Positions 32,471 to 46,009 of a DNA stretch of 64,000 bases are shown here, in pieces. A program made the position numbers and the translations under genes. The notes under the pieces were generated by a model. It did not search any database. It saw nothing but the letters and a program-made list of their open reading frames with translations, and was not told the origin of the DNA. Within the stretch, counting starts at the first letter, position 1. Each line of letters begins with the position of its first letter. The stretch comes from Gymnogyps californianus. Lineage: Eukaryota; Chordata; Aves; Accipitriformes; Cathartidae. The DNA is taken from assembly GCF_018139145.2 (NCBI RefSeq), contig NC_059471.1, forward strand, positions 211,315,494 through 211,379,493. The letters are read 5' to 3'.

Positions 32471-35309
32471 CAGTGTAAACTTGCAAGTCTCCTGATGAAA
32501 TCAAGAGGCCTAATGTGCCATTTCCTTTCCCAGCACTTTGCATTTGTGCAAAGAGTCTTCCCAGTTTGAAATGTCAATGTTTTGCACTGCTCTGTGTTAT
32601 TTTTGAGTGATTGAGCTTCATCTTGCAAGTCCTCCCTGCATGGCATAGCTGAACTAAAAGGGATAGATTTCTCCTTTTATACGAACTAGGTGATGTTTGG
32701 AGGTGGAGGCTTGGGAGCTCTGTCTTTATTGCACTGAAAATTAAATCCAGGGTAGGAGCAGGGTCACAATTAAATTTTGTATGCCCCACACATAGATTCT
32801 TGGTGCCACCCTGCCTATCCCTTTTATCTGTGCAAATAGCAAAGAATTTGGGGGAAGACTGTTCATTAACGGGGAGATGCTTTCACTTGATTTTCTGCTT
32901 GTTCCTCTTTCATGTTTGCCTTTAAAGCATTAGGCTATAAGCCTGGGGGTGGGAGTGAACTTCTTTATCTCCTACTCTTTTAATTTCTGCATCTTGGAAA
33001 TCTGAGGATGGCAGGGGGAAACAAATCAGTTTGTAGTTTATGATCTCAATTCTTCCCTTTGCCAGGAAGGCCATCCACTTTTCCTAGCACGGCTACAATA
33101 CCAGAATTAGCTGTACCTCATGTCAAGCTGTAGGCAAGCTAGTCTGTGAAGTCTCCTCATCACCTTCTGAGCACATCAGGAGAGACTCGGAGTCCCTGGC
33201 TGAGGTTAGGAACACTGACACAAAAGCTGTGGATCATCACAGTCTCCTGGTGTTTCTGTCTAAGAACCAAACCAAATCTTTATGAAAAATTGATAAATGT
33301 AGGCTGCCATTTCAGTGGAAGAAGGTCTCCCTCTTTGGAGCGTCTCTTTCCTTTTTCCACAAACTAATCCACACATTGAAAAGCAGTGCATTTCCAGCCA
33401 GGTCGGTGCCCTGGTCTGACTGACAGACTGGTAGCTCAAGCTAAAAGCCACCACAAGAGGAGTGGTGGGAACAAGTAGCCACGGACAGGGAAGGCAAATC
33501 TGACCCTTCAGCAGCAACATGGACTGAGGTCTTATTAAAGTGCCCACATAGCCTTTGCTTCGGTTGCCTGTGATGGTATCCGTACACAGGAAAGCAGTGA
33601 CAAGCCAGGCTGCCTGTCAGGCCCCGTCTGCGATCGTCTGTCTGCCCCCACTGTCAGCAAGTGTTAGTCAACATGCCTATGCTAAGGACTTCTGCTGGGA
33701 ATGCTCAGTGAGGTCTGGGACTGCCTCTGTCTGTAAGACACTGTCCTTTGGTTTGGGCTATGTTCAGTCACCTGAAGCAAGAAGAGCCACGTAAAAACCT
33801 CATGCTCAGAATGCAAGTATTTACAGTTATACACAAGGTACAGCACTTCTTGCAGCTGTACTTAATTTTGTGGGAGTTCTCATGTGACTGAGAACAGGTC
33901 GCAGGTTGGGAAGCTGGTTGTTTCCAATGGGGTAATAAAACCAGTGGCTACAGTCCTGTGACTCCCTTGTGATTTCACTTCAGTAACCAGGTCTCAGAGA
34001 CCTCTTATACATCAGTAGTTGATTATTTTTTAATGGTGGCTTTTTCATAAACACCCTGTGAAACGCTGAACACTCTCAGGAAGAGGCTGCTGGTCAATCA
34101 GACGAAAAGCCTCTGAAGTACAGATCAAACTTCAGTGATCTAAGAAGGCAGATTTTTAAAACTGTGTTTTCTGACACTTCTGCATCTCATGCAGATTACA
34201 TACTGGATACAAATTTCATCCTGTTCTTTTCTGTGTGCAATCAGTTGTACGCTGCAGTTCTTCAGCATTAGCACAAAGCAGTAACAAGTGAATTTCCAGC
34301 TCTGGAAAGAACCATTTAAAACATTAGGGGTAGGATGGGTAATTGCTCTAGTTAGTTTAAAACAAACAAAGAACCCTGTGCTACATTTGTATAGGCTGAA
34401 ATGGACTCAGAGGCTATAAAATGGATAATCAAGTAAATACTATGATACCTTCAGCAAGATATTATGATAGATCTGCATGAAATTATATAACATTTCCATC
34501 ACACACCATGAAAAAGCGTCACCTGTTGCTCCTATCAAACATAGTAAGACCAGTGGGATGAGTCCTGGATTCTTAGATGCAGCGAGGGCTGAATCAGCAC
34601 AGTTTGGTGCCTCCGGCTCCACCTTTATGGAGTCTCCTGGTTGCATACCCTTGCTGCAGGCCTTTCCCTTCACTGTAACCTCTTCTTGGAGGTTTGTAGA
34701 CATCACAACAAAGATGAAGGTTGTAGTTTTTATGTCATCAGGTTTTTGTTTCCAGCTCTCTACAGATTAAGAAGAATCAGTTGCACATCTTGTTCTCAAG
34801 CATCTCTTAGCATCACTGATTACTGGTGAAGCAAGAAGGAGTTTGGGGGTTTTTTTTCTTTTAAATGAAAGCTGAGTTTCTGGTCCTCCCACACAGTCCA
34901 GGAACTGGGACCCTGAGTTTTGATTTCTCTTGCCCATGCATGGAAACAACTGACAGTATTTATTATTTTAGACACAAAACTAATCACAATGAGACAGGAG
35001 AGAACCTGTGTTAGTTCACAGCACTCCTTTCCAGCCATTGTCGCTGCATTTTATCTCAATTCAGATCCTTCTCAGCAAGCCAGCCCAGTACTAGGCTGCC
35101 AGTAAGAATGCAAGGAGGAGATGCAACGGCACAAAAGTGGGTGCTAGAATGGGATTTTCAACAGACCAGGGGGAAGATAGACTTCTCCCAGGTTCCAACA
35201 GACGTTGAATGCAAGCTTGGTTTTAGCAACCTAAAGCATCAGCATTGCTAGAAAATTCACCCCTGAGAATATCAGCTGAAAATAACTATTTAGTTTCTCT
35301 AATACAACA

Positions 35310-35400
35310 CAGACCTGAGGCTCTGATCCTGCTCTTGGTCCCTTTGGCCCAAGAGATGCTCTTTTGGCTTCAGTGGGACAGCATATGACTGCAAATAAAG
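35310..35400. repeat. Old 'GGCTTCAGTGGGA'-type amniote repeat
   Basis: CTCTGATCCTGCTCTTGGTC and CTTTTGGCTTCAGTGGGACA flank a partly self-complementary centre, as in the idealised 'cctgatcctgctcccattgaagtcaatgg...cttcagtggga'. It probably belongs with the copies at 2515-2635 and 50965-51062. Confidence 0.45.
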
Positions 35401-36379
35401 ACGTTAGTAAGTTCCAGAATATAATCAAGATGGATAAAGGTTAGAAACAGAACAACAGTGAGGCGCAGCAATGAGTGGACAGGTATTTAAAACAGCTCAG
35501 TGTGCTGGGAAGAGAGGGGGGAAACAATTACCCTTGAAAATCTGGATCTGATAATAAGAAACTCTGGCCTTGCATTTGCTTGCAAGTTGTCTGCCATCCA
35601 GTTCTGTAAGCTGCTGGGACAGGAGGGATTTCTTGGTAGTTCTAAAGATCTTTATCAGAGTTGTCTGCTGCAGGATATCATCCAGGTACTAATTTTTGCA
35701 GCTTTGGGGGGAATGTTTTATGAGCTGGCAAACAGACGGTAGTCCTTCGGCAGCCTCCGTGTCTCCACGTTAATTAAGCATCCTCTGTCAGCCCTGCGTT
35801 ATGAATGAGTTTCTGTGTCACTGACACAGCAACAAGCCAGAGCAGGGGGAGAGGAGACGTCAGTTGGTGATCCAGGCAGTGTCCCAGCACTCTCCCAGCT
35901 GTCAATAGCAGCATGGCAGCCACTCAGAGATGAACAGCTGAAATGATAGGGGAGAATGTTTATAAGCTCTGCTAATGCTCCTTCTGACCCGTGAATGACT
36001 TTGCTTGTTTTCCCTGGCACATGCTGGGCTTACCCCTCTGTCCCAGAGCTGGAGGCAGAAAGTGACCTCTGTGCTGGATGATCCTTCTTGCGCAGGGAAT
36101 GAAAAGGAAGTTCAAACAACTGTTCGAGGAGTGACTGTCACGCAGCTGGGGTGGGATTCATCTGACCATGAACATTTCTTCAGTGTAGACCTCTCCATCT
36201 GAGCTAGGTGCCCTCAGCTCCCTTTGCTGTCAGGATGAACTGTGCTCTGGAGTATCTGTTCCTTTCCCCAAAGTGTGACTAGCTCAGTGTTGTAGAAAGG
36301 TGAAAGGCAGCAAATCCCACTCTTAAATATTCATGGCTCGATTGATAATTCAGGCTTTATATTTTTTTGTCCAAAAGTA

Positions 36380-36510
36380 GAAACAAGGATAATACTTATC
36401 TGGCACTTAACATCTGTAGACCTCAAAACATTATACAATGGAAAGGAAGATTATCAGTATCCTAACAAGGCAATGGAGGTATAGAGAGTGTTGCCTGCAT
36501 TTGTTTAGGA
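36380..36510 (-). repeat. Antisense MIR-type/amniote SINE remnant
   Basis: ACATCTGTAGACCTCAAAAC, TTATACAATGGAAAGG and ATTATCAGTATCCTAACAAG, then AATGGAGGTATAGAGAG, follow the reverse pattern 'catctgtagatctcaaagcactttacaa...attatccccattttacagatgaggaaactgaggcacagag'. It is strongly diverged. Confidence 0.45.
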
Positions 36511-37600
36511 GAACTGGATAGAGCCTGGACTATCCCATATCTTTTAGTATGGGTTAAGAACATAACTTTATTCATCCCACTGTTCAGGAAGGCTCCCTGA
36601 CATCTAATCTGTCCTTTTGAAGGAAATGGGCCATCGATTGGCTTCCCTACCCAAGAGGTATGATCTGGGAACATATCCATTATTTTATAATAATCATTTG
36701 TAAGAAAGCAGAGCACATCCGGAATCACATTAGGTAATCATCTGTAGGTACATCTATCCTTTCCTTGAATGGCATCAATATGAGAGCTTGATCTGTACAA
36801 TAAACTGCACAGAGTGGAAACTAAAGCTGAGAGCATTTTCCACTGGAGATACTCCATTATTTTCTGAGAAGTCACTCCTAGTTTGTTCCTGTCTGAAACA
36901 GAGAAGAATTGCATCCACATGTAATCGTGGTTTTAAGAGGTAATTTCAAAGGGCTGGAAGCTCTCTCTGTCTATCTTTTTTATTAAGAATGAGGGGTTTT
37001 GGATATCTTCCAATGCTGAACACTCATGTGATTCAGTTATTGCCCCAAAAGTAATCCTGTTTATGATAATCATGGCAGGAGACCCAGGCTCTGCCTTCAT
37101 GTGCACGCCCATAACATCTGTGGTACTTGCTTGGATCAGTGGGCTGAATATGGTTTCATAGCTGTTGAATTTATAGCTTACAGATCATTTTCTAAGCGTT
37201 AAAATTATTCTGACGGATTTGATGGGAGAGCTGGACCATTCCTTTACCCATGTAATTTGTCACTGACTCTATCAGCACCCTGTACCTGCTGTGGCGTGCT
37301 GGTGGGACATCACTTCACCTTGCCCCAATAAGAGCCCTTTTATTTTCGCAAGTGACTTTCGGGGGAAGTCACTTGGTCAGTGAGTAAGGAAATCAGTTAC
37401 TCTCAGACAAATTACAGGCTTGTGGGGGAACAGCTGGCCCTGCTGACAATCCAACAGACCGTCTACTTTTAATTGCTCTGTGCTGTCTACACTGGTGTTT
37501 CTCGTCCTCTCCCTTTCTCCCTTCATTACCAGGGATGGATGCACAGTCCTCAGCTCCCCTGTGCCAGGTCCCACACCCCATCTGTGCACAGCACATCTTG

Positions 37601-37915
37601 TTTGTCATGTCACAGTGCAGTTTGTCCTCCTTGTGATGTCACAGAACAGAACATCCTGTGTGTGATGTCACAGCAGGCCCTGTGTGGCCTCTACCTGTGA
37701 CATCACTGAGTGCATTAAGAAGGCTGTGCCCAGCAGGGGAAGGGGAACTTCTTTCTAAAACAGATTCTGGCTCCACGCAGGTCTCTCTGGCACAAGGATG
37801 CATATGGGGAAGGCAGCAATGAGAAGACACAGTCGTGTTAGCAGGGCTAGTGAAACGCTTTGCAGTTTTCCACAAAAGTCCCCATGGGCATCTCTGAGCA
37901 GTTGCAGTGATGTCA
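37601..37915. promoter_or_regulatory. Cluster of CRE-like TGATGTCA/TGACATCA sites
   Basis: TGATGTCA occurs at 37634-37641 and 37663-37670. Its reverse complement TGACATCA is at 37698-37705 and a further TGATGTCA at 37908-37915. A related CATGTCACAG lies at 37606-37615. The first three octamers fall within 72 bp and are spaced about 29 and 35 bp apart, with flanks TGTGATGTCACAG shared, so they probably arose by degenerate tandem duplication. TGATGTCA differs by one base from the CREB/ATF palindrome TGACGTCA. A CREB/ATF or AP-1-type element is inferred; no promoter hallmark lies nearby. Confidence 0.35.
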
Positions 37916-39578
37916 TCTACCAGACCATCCCACACTGCTGTGCTCCTTCACACTGTCTAGCAATGAAAATAGCTTCAGTTCTGCCTGGGGAAGGATTACT
38001 GCATGGTGGACAACCATGTGGCTGCCTTTAAAGGCCCCATTAGGGCCCCCAGCTGGACCTAGGAAATGCAGGGAGGGAGGAATGCCAGTTCACATTGGCC
38101 TAAACCGCATGTAGCATGATGGCGTTAGATATAGACACTTGGTACTACTGGAAGCTTATACAGTGTCAGGTGGGGAGGGCACAAAGGTAGCATAAAGGTA
38201 GTTTAGGTTTCCTTCCTCTTGGACTGGCAAGGTCTGTACAGTATCTCGAGGGGACTCAACAGATTCCTTATCCTTGGTGTTGCAAGAGAGATTGGGTTTA
38301 AACCTGAGGACTTGAGTATTCTGTCATGCCAATGTAACAGAGCTGGTCCTGTGGGCATTACATTGCTGGAAGTTAGAGAAGAACCAAAGTCAGACCAGTC
38401 TGAAAGTACCAGGCTTGGGGGCTGTGATGACTTGCATGGCCATAGATTGAGAGGAATGCTATTGAAATCAGAGAGCTCTGTGAACCTTTGAAAGGCGATC
38501 ATTGGCTCATACTTTGCCATGCTGCGACCTTGCTAGCACAGCTGATGATTGCATGCATCAAATAGCTCTGGTTCTGTGCTCTCCTGCTACCCATTCACTG
38601 GAGAAGAAGGAATGAGATTCTTTAAAAGTAAACTTACAGATGTCTCTCAGTCTGTCATTTGGGTCATGCAGATCTGCTCTTGGATGATACGTCTCTACTG
38701 TGTATAGGTCAATGTCTCAACATGCATTTCTCAAACACACCCAGAACTGTTCTCTGACACAGAGGCCCACTGGTGTGGAACAGCATCCATGTATACCATG
38801 AAACTGTCTTAGTCTCCAAAGCAGTGTTGGGAATGGGCCCTGGCCCATGTTAACTCCCAGTGCATAGCCAGGAGTTGCCTGGAGGAATGCAAGTTAGTAT
38901 AACCCAAAAGTATGCAAAGGCACATCAGTACTTTAACAGTAAAGGAACTCAAGTTTGAGTGCCTTGGAAACATTCCCTGCCACTGTTTAACCTGCTGTTA
39001 TAGACATTGCCTCTGTGTACACTAGGAATTTAACTCCTTGCTGAGAGGGGTTTCTCCAGAGTACTTCCACTAGTGCTCCAGTACATGGTTTTGTGCAGCT
39101 GCAGTGAGGAGTAATCTGTGAGGCTTAGGGCTATTGCTGGCCACCAATTTCTGAAAGCTTTACTAGCTTTTAGAGAACTTGGTGGGCTTGGAAAGAAGTT
39201 GGACCAGCTAGGGCAAAGCAGAGCTTGAGCAGCTCCAACACACATCTGTTTGCCACACAATGTAATATCATGGGCATCATCTGTAGATAAGGAAAGTAAT
39301 GCAGAGAGGGAAAAGGCTGTACATGTACATATTGCGTTTGTGAGTAAAAAAGGTTCTTCCAGAAAGCCAACTCCTAGAAAACCATTTTTATTCTCAGTCT
39401 GTGAGTCCCCCTTGTTTACCCTGGGCTGCATCAAATCCCCTCATCTGACACTTTTGCTTGGCATCTTTTGATTCCCTCAGTCAGTAGCTGTGTTAACAGA
39501 AGTATCTCTTCACCTTTTGGCAAGATTCTTAGTCATGATACTGCCATTATATAAAACATTCCATTTCTTCCTTTCCAG

Positions 39579-39644
39579 TGAGGATCGAGTCATTGAACAT
39601 TACAAGAAACTAAATGGTCAGACAAGAGGTCAAGCAATTGTGAA
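39579..39644 (+). CDS. FRMD4A: FRMD4A window exon 6: FERM F2 lobe
   Basis: This 66-nt exon starts with T, completing Cys TG|T, and encodes 21 residues, EDRVIEHYKKLNGQTRGQAI followed by V. It ends with AA, the start of an Asn codon. The acceptor is TCTTCCTTTCCAG and the donor is GTAAGT. The EDRVIEHYKKLNGQTRGQA stretch is a signature of FRMD4A; recalled FRMD4B reads EHYLKIKGLTRGQAVV, which helps separate the paralogues. The exon is divided from the next by only 213 bp, the shortest intron in the window. Confidence 0.96.
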
Positions 39645-39857
39645 GTAAGTGAAATAAGAGTGAGTTCTTGTGACCTTTGTTTTATCAGGAAATATTTATA
39701 CTGGACTGTAAATACAATATGTAACTGTGTCTCCCATCTCATCTAATGCTTTATTTTTAAGTATTTATGTACTTAATTATTTATTTATTAAAGCTTTTTT
39801 TTCAGATCATCCTCTCAGCTTCTCAGACATGTTATTCTCTTATGTGTTGTTTTGCAG

Positions 39858-39915
39858 TTACATGAGCATTGTAGAATCCCTCCCAACATATGGAGTGCAT
39901 TATTATGCAGTAAAG
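39858..39915 (+). CDS. FRMD4A: FRMD4A window exon 7: F2-F3 boundary
   Basis: This 58-nt exon begins with T, completing Asn AA|T, and encodes 19 residues, YMSIVESLPTYGVHYYAVK, ending in phase 0. The acceptor is GTGTTGTTTTGCAG and the donor is GTACGT. This is the last helix of the F2 lobe and the 'LPTYGVHYY.V' strand entering the PH-like F3 lobe, a motif shared by many FERM proteins (compare ezrin and talin relatives with 'YGV.Y'). Confidence 0.96.
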
Positions 39916-41712
39916 GTACGTGCTACAACAAAGGGTCATTTATTGAATTAAACTGTTGTTGGAGAGGGAGGGAGAGAGGTACAAATAACCATGCTGCTTT
40001 CAGAATACAATACACTGCTACTAAAGTCTCGTTTCACTTCCTGTGGCAGGATAAACTTATTTCAACTGTGTAGTGAATGTTTGGTAAATACAGCTCCAAA
40101 GAGGAAAATCCTGTTCTTGGAGATAATACTCTTGCAGTCCTATTGTGCTGGAGATGTTCAGCCCACAAGCAGCGGCAAGCTCTGGTGATGCCAGTGAACC
40201 AGCACCAAAGGGACAAGCCAGCCACATCACTGGCAGACTCAATGCTTCACTCCTTTTTGTAGTTCCAGGAGGTCAGACTTTTCCCAGCTGGCAGATCCAT
40301 GAGCAACTAACTAGGACCAGCCATGACCTGCAGACTGCAGCTCCTTTCACTTGAGATATAGGTAGATGGATACAGATATAGTACATCTTTTTAATGCCAA
40401 ATCATTGTCCCATACTCTAGAGGTAACACATCCCCCTCCCCGAACAGCTCTCCGTTTCTATGTGGATTTCATGCAGGTATTCATGAAATCCCTCATTTCT
40501 TTTGTCTAATGATTTATCACCAAATCTTCCAGTCTCATATTATTATTATTACTTCCCTGCCTGACCAGCTGTGTAGGGTTGTTATTTTTTTTAAGTAGAG
40601 AAATCAATAAACATATAAAGAAAGCTAGATCGACACTCCCCAGAGCATATTCCTTCATTTATCACCCCTGAAGTTTTGATGTGTTTCATCATTATCTCTC
40701 TGCACAGATCATATATGGTTTTTCATATATCTGTAATGTCTTGCACACATGGGGTATGCACAAATATCTGACAGTGCCTGTCTCAGGGAGAGGCGTTTGT
40801 AGTCTACTCCTGCTAATGTGTACGGCATTTTGCGAAAAGCATTAGTCTCATCTTTTGCCAGAGGGCAGGATCCCTCCAGCACCCTTTGCATCCAGATCTC
40901 TTGGACTACTGTAGATCAAGAAAGATCTGGTGGATTGGGCTGGGTGTTCAAGCCTGCAAACACTTGAAAGCTATTCCAGTGAACTCCCATGATCAATAAA
41001 TACCAGTGAGCAGCAATGAGGCAGCAAATATTGCACGTAATAGGTGTTGCTTCTGCCTGATGTGGGGGTTTTGGTTTTGCTGCGTTTTACCCTGCCATCC
41101 TCTATCACATTAACAGAGCAGATGTAATTTCATTGAGGACTCCAGTTCAGTAAATTGCAAAGAGGCTGGTATCAGATATCAGCCATTACTCCATAAGGCC
41201 ATTTTATTGCACACTCAGACACAAAGCAGTTGGGTCTGAGCCTAGTCAGACCTTATCACTTGGTAGCTCTCAGATCCCATTACTGCTGCATTTTCAAGAT
41301 TAATGCTAAAATCCCTCCACATAATTCAAGTCAGCTGGGTGATTCGCTTTCCTTCCTCTCCAGTCTCTGAGTGTTCAGACTGAATAATTCGCAGGGAAGA
41401 GAAAAAGGATGCACCACTGCACAAGGGACCCATGTCAAACCTCCCCACCTCCCCTGGCAGCATTTTGAGTAACTTGATCACTGGTGATGCATTTTAAATG
41501 GTTTTATATGTCATAGCTAAAAGTGAAACAGATCTCTCCTAAACACCATGTGGCTTTGTGACTTGAGGAAATTCAGCAGGGGTAAATTTAACAGCACCCA
41601 TGACGTTCAAAGATATTGCCTAGAAACAAATCTTCACCTTGAATAACAACCTAGGAAATCTCCAGCATTTCCCCGTCCCATTCAATATAATTCCCTCTCT
41701 TTTTTCTTCCAG
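39916..41712 (+). other. FRMD4A: Intron of about 1.8 kb
   Basis: This phase 0 intron has a short TTA microsatellite near 40539-40551 but no recognised repeat or exon. It ends at CTCTTTTTTCTTCCAG. Confidence 0.8.
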
Positions 41713-41799
41713 GACAAACAGGGAATTCCTTGGTGGTTAGGACTTAGCTACAAGGGGATTTTTCAATATGACTACCATGACAAAGTGAAACCAAGAAAG
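41713..41799 (+). CDS. FRMD4A: FRMD4A window exon 8: FERM F3 lobe, first strands
   Basis: This 87-nt exon encodes exactly 29 residues beginning DKQGIPWWLGLSYKGIFQYD and ending YHDKVKPRK, with phase 0 at both ends. The acceptor is TTTTTTCTTCCAG and the donor is GTAAGT. The WWLGLSYKGI segment is the typical F3 strand pair ('LGVSxxGI') of FERM_C domains. Tyr-His in 'YDYHDK' and Phe in 'KGIFQYD' agree with FRMD4A; recalled FRMD4B has KGIGQYDIQDK. The downstream intron is the largest in the window. Confidence 0.96.
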
Positions 41800-44700
41800 G
41801 TAAGTGTTTACTTTTCTATCAAGGTCTGGGCTTGCCACACATGCTATAGCTTGATTTGAGGGTGCGATGTATGCCAAATGCTGGCATCGATTCATGTGAT
41901 TTTGAAGGATGTCGTTTCTCCTAAACTTGTCTGAAAGTCTGCAAAGAATTAATGCACAAAAGTAGCTGTTAATTTATTAAATGTTGTGGTATGGGGGGGA
42001 AATAAGCGTCACTTAATCTGGCAACTTGCTTTTACACTTCTTTTTTGCATTGTTCATAAGACATAAATGGGAACTGAAGGACTGATCCTGTCAGGTGCTG
42101 GAGATCTTCCATTCCCACTGGCTATGGCAGGACTGAGGGTGCTCAGCTAACCCTTGACAGTGTATTGTCAAGCCATAAATGATCCAAGAGAGAGTGGGAA
42201 GAAGGGACAGGAAAGCTTCTTCCATTTATTACAAACAGAAAAAATTGCTCGGTTTTCCCAGGAGCAGCGTTACATTTGATAAGCAACAATTTTAATAAGT
42301 GAAGAGTTAATGGCAAGCTAACAAGAAAGGAATATTTTCATCACATGCATAAAAAAAAGGCATTAAAAAGTTTGTGCCCATATCTGATTTGTTTAGGAAC
42401 TTTATTTTGAAAGAGTTCACAAATCAAGGCATGGCATGCATAGATCTGATCACAAAACTGGAGCTCGGTCAGTGATGACTAGCCATTCTGGTCTCTTTAT
42501 TACTATTCTTAGTGAGGCTTTCAGTGCATCTGTAAATCGGGATTTGTCTCAGTCCTTCCAAATTGCCTTTGAGAAATCCAGCTAAGGAATGTCCTGTTCA
42601 TTTGGGAGGAGGAAGGTTTTGATCCCTTAAGCTCATCCTACTAGGCAGACCCATGTGTTCTGATTTTCCTACCTAGGATGCCATCTAATATAAAAAAGCT
42701 CATCTCTGAGCACATGCCCTGCAGGTGGGCATGCACAGTCTGTTAGCAACAGTATTTGTTGTACTGCAAACCCGTGGAGACATCAGGAGGCAAGGTTTCA
42801 GGCTTGCTTGCAGGCTGCAGAACTGGATAATTTGCAGCAACTAGGCAGGTCTTCTATGGATGCAAATGCTTCCATGCTGAATTAACGTACTGCATTTCTC
42901 TTTGCATTTTCTCTTTCTCATTTTGTCTCTGTGCCAAGGTCCCCTCTCCCTTTCTTTCACCTCCTCTGATCACATTCAAGTTGGACAGTGTCTGGTGCTC
43001 ACAGATAGCATCTTCTATTAAAATAAACTAGAACCAAGGTTTTGGTAGAAAACAGAACTGCCAAGGAGGCAGCAGGAGATAATAGGTGCGTTGATTAGCC
43101 TTCTATTCACTGAAGGCTATTAATGAGGCTTTTTATTCATTGAAGAAAAGGACAAGGGGAGTAAGGGGGTCTTCACAGAGCATCTGTGCTCTAAAAGAAA
43201 TATCTGTTTGGGATCAATCATTACCTGCAGGGCAAGCCATACTCACACGTGATAGTTTAAAACATGCCTAGGCTAGGTGTTTGCACCCACATACCTCCAT
43301 TAGTGCCAACCCCCCAGGGAAGACATGTCCTTAAAACATGCCTTCAGAAGTCAGTCTTAGTGATGGAAACATTTCTTTGGAGGAAAACAGTGCCCTGCCA
43401 TGACAAGGACTCAGCCATTCACAAGCTATAGCAATTTTTATCAACCCTGATGCGATGAGAGTGTTGGTGGAGAGCATCAGAAGAAAGAAAAAAAGAGGTC
43501 AGGTACTCTGACTGCGTGAGAGGAGTCAGCCATTTCCACTAGAAGAGTCAAGCCTCCCTTCTTAGCTTCTCTATTTTCTCTTCTTCTCAGCCGCTCAGGG
43601 TGATCTGGTCTGTAGCATTCGTTTTAGAGCTTGATAACATCTTGGCCAGCCTCCCTCTGTCCCCACTAATCTACCTCTAGCTCTCACGTTGCCCCTAGAA
43701 TCAGGGACTGTAGGCATATCCTACCCTTTTTCTGCAAGTGTAACCCTAAAAAATAGGGTGCCAGTTTTCTCTTTATTGGGAATTACTATTTTTTTTTCTC
43801 AGCAAACTATGTACAAAATCCAGGAGACCCAAAACAATGGTGCTGCCTTATGTATAAACCACTGAGGAGTTCTGTGGCTTAGCAGAAGTGGTCATAAATC
43901 TGGGAGGGAAGGTTGGATGGGAAGGGAGAGCAGGAATTTCCGGGCTAGACTTTGTCCATTGCCATAATCCAGAGACCACAGCAGTGAAAAGACAGCCTAG
44001 ATGAGCATTTCTCTGTTACATGATGCTTGCAAACCCCATCTGTTGGCAGGGCTATTCCAAAATGCACAACCTAAATCAGGGACAGGACTTGGATAGAGTG
44101 GCTGAGGCTTCATTATTTTGCCATTGTGTGCTTTTACCCTCTGTAGAGCAAGTAAAAGGACTTCTTACCCTACACAGGTGGTAAAACTACTCTGGCAAGA
44201 GCAGCCCAACTCCCTCAGTGAGGTGCAATGTTTAATCCTCTGCTACTTAGATTGTAAAATTGCACTTGATAACCCCGGTGTCTGGGAGCTTACCACAGTA
44301 TCTGATTCATTTCACTATACCAGCATGGGCTGGTTCAAGTTTCTGCTGTGCAAAGGGGAGGGGTAAACCTTACTGAACTGTCTGCAACGTAAAATTGGGA
44401 GGGGAGGGGAGGGAAGAGATTTTGTCTTTTCTGATCTTTATTATTTTGTTCCTGCACATTGCCAATGCCAGAAACAAATTGAAAAATTACAATGGAAAAA
44501 TAAATCTCCCTGGAAGAAACACAAACAGAAAATTGTAGTAAGAAACCAGCTGAAACCAAGACATTTATATTAAATGCATATAAAACTTTGCTTGTCTTAT
44601 AAGGGAGATTATAATGTTTTCCTATTATGTCATCCTAGATAGATTTCCATGCTTATTGTGTTTGCAAGTAAAACTGTAACCCACACTAAGCAGCTGAGCC

Positions 44701-46009
44701 TATCTCAGGCGATCCCATTAGCAGTCAGTCAAAACCACGTTTTTATTAAATTGCTGGAGTAAATCAGCCATGTGTCTCTAGAAAACTAACTAGGTTTGTC
44801 AGCAAGTTGGATGAGTCTGGAGAGGAGAACTGAGTCTGACACAGGGCCAGAACTTGATCTTGCTTGCGCTATTCTCACTCAGGCATAAGTCCTCCAGCAT
44901 TACTGGGGATGCAGCTGAGGTGGGTATCTGGCACCTAGTCCGAGGTGGTTCAGACGGGAATGCAGGGCTATTAAACCGGAATGCTGCTTGCGCTGGGCTG
45001 CAGAGCCTAATGTGACTCTGTGCTTCTATTTTTATGTTCCCTCCTGCCTATGCTTGAATTCTGTGGAAGCCCTGAAGCTACCCAAAGCCATTACTTCGAG
45101 GCTTATCTTTCTCCCTTCTGTTTTTCTCCTGTATGTTCAGGGGATAGCTCACGGACTCAGCAAGCCCTGCCAAAGGCTTCCTCTTGAACGTTGCCTCTTC
45201 GAACCCAGATTTCGTCATATCAGTTACGATCTGATAGCCATTCATTCTTAGGTATTAAATAAATACAAAAGTTTTGGAATACTTCACAAAATCCATCACT
45301 GCAGCTGAACAAGAAGAAGGGAGTATCAGGTGTGGAAAGATGGCTGCTGTCCTGCTAACCATATGCTGAGGCATTCTGGAAGTTTAGTAGTGGCTTGCAG
45401 AACCAGTGTCATTTGTGTAGCAGCAGCGCACAGCATCCAGGATGGGCAGAATCCATCTCCCTCTATGTTACACTTAGCTTCTACAAACTCTTCCCTGTGA
45501 AGAGAAAAGGCCCTTCAAGGCTCAGTGTGCCTTGAAAAAGCACAACAAAAAGGAGTCATTGCCCTGCTGGGCTCTACCCATCTTGGGTCAGCACCATCCA
45601 ACATTCATGATAAACCAAAGCAAATTCTTTGGAACCAGGTCTTCAGATAGGATGTGCCAGCACCACTCTCCCACAAGCCGCTGAGGCTGTAGTGACCAAA
45701 ACCATCATTTTCAGAGAAGGGTCATTACGGGTTTTTTTGCTTGCAATGCAGAGCAACTGGAAAGAAAGAGCAAGGCACTGCAGCCCCCCTGTGTGACTAT
45801 ATCGTCTATGAGTGGTGCTTGTTCATTTTAACCAGCAGGTAGGGATGTAATTCCACTCCATCCCAAGAGACCTGTACATGAAGCAGAAGCGGCATAGCCT
45901 GGAGCTGTGAGACCAGCATGCCCAAGCAGTTGTAGTAGCACTAGGCATGTGTCTGTTGTTCTAGTGAGATATTCCCACTGATTTAAGAGCCCAAAGGCAT
46001 CTTTTAGTG

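Larger units (their letters stand above)
32252..39578 (+). other. FRMD4A: Intron of about 7.3 kb
   Basis: This phase 2 intron contains a clear MIR element at 32285-32470, an old repeat remnant at 35310-35400, an antisense MIR-type remnant near 36380-36510 and a run of CRE-like octamers at 37634-37915. Open frames here are short and without recognisable families. Confidence 0.75.
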
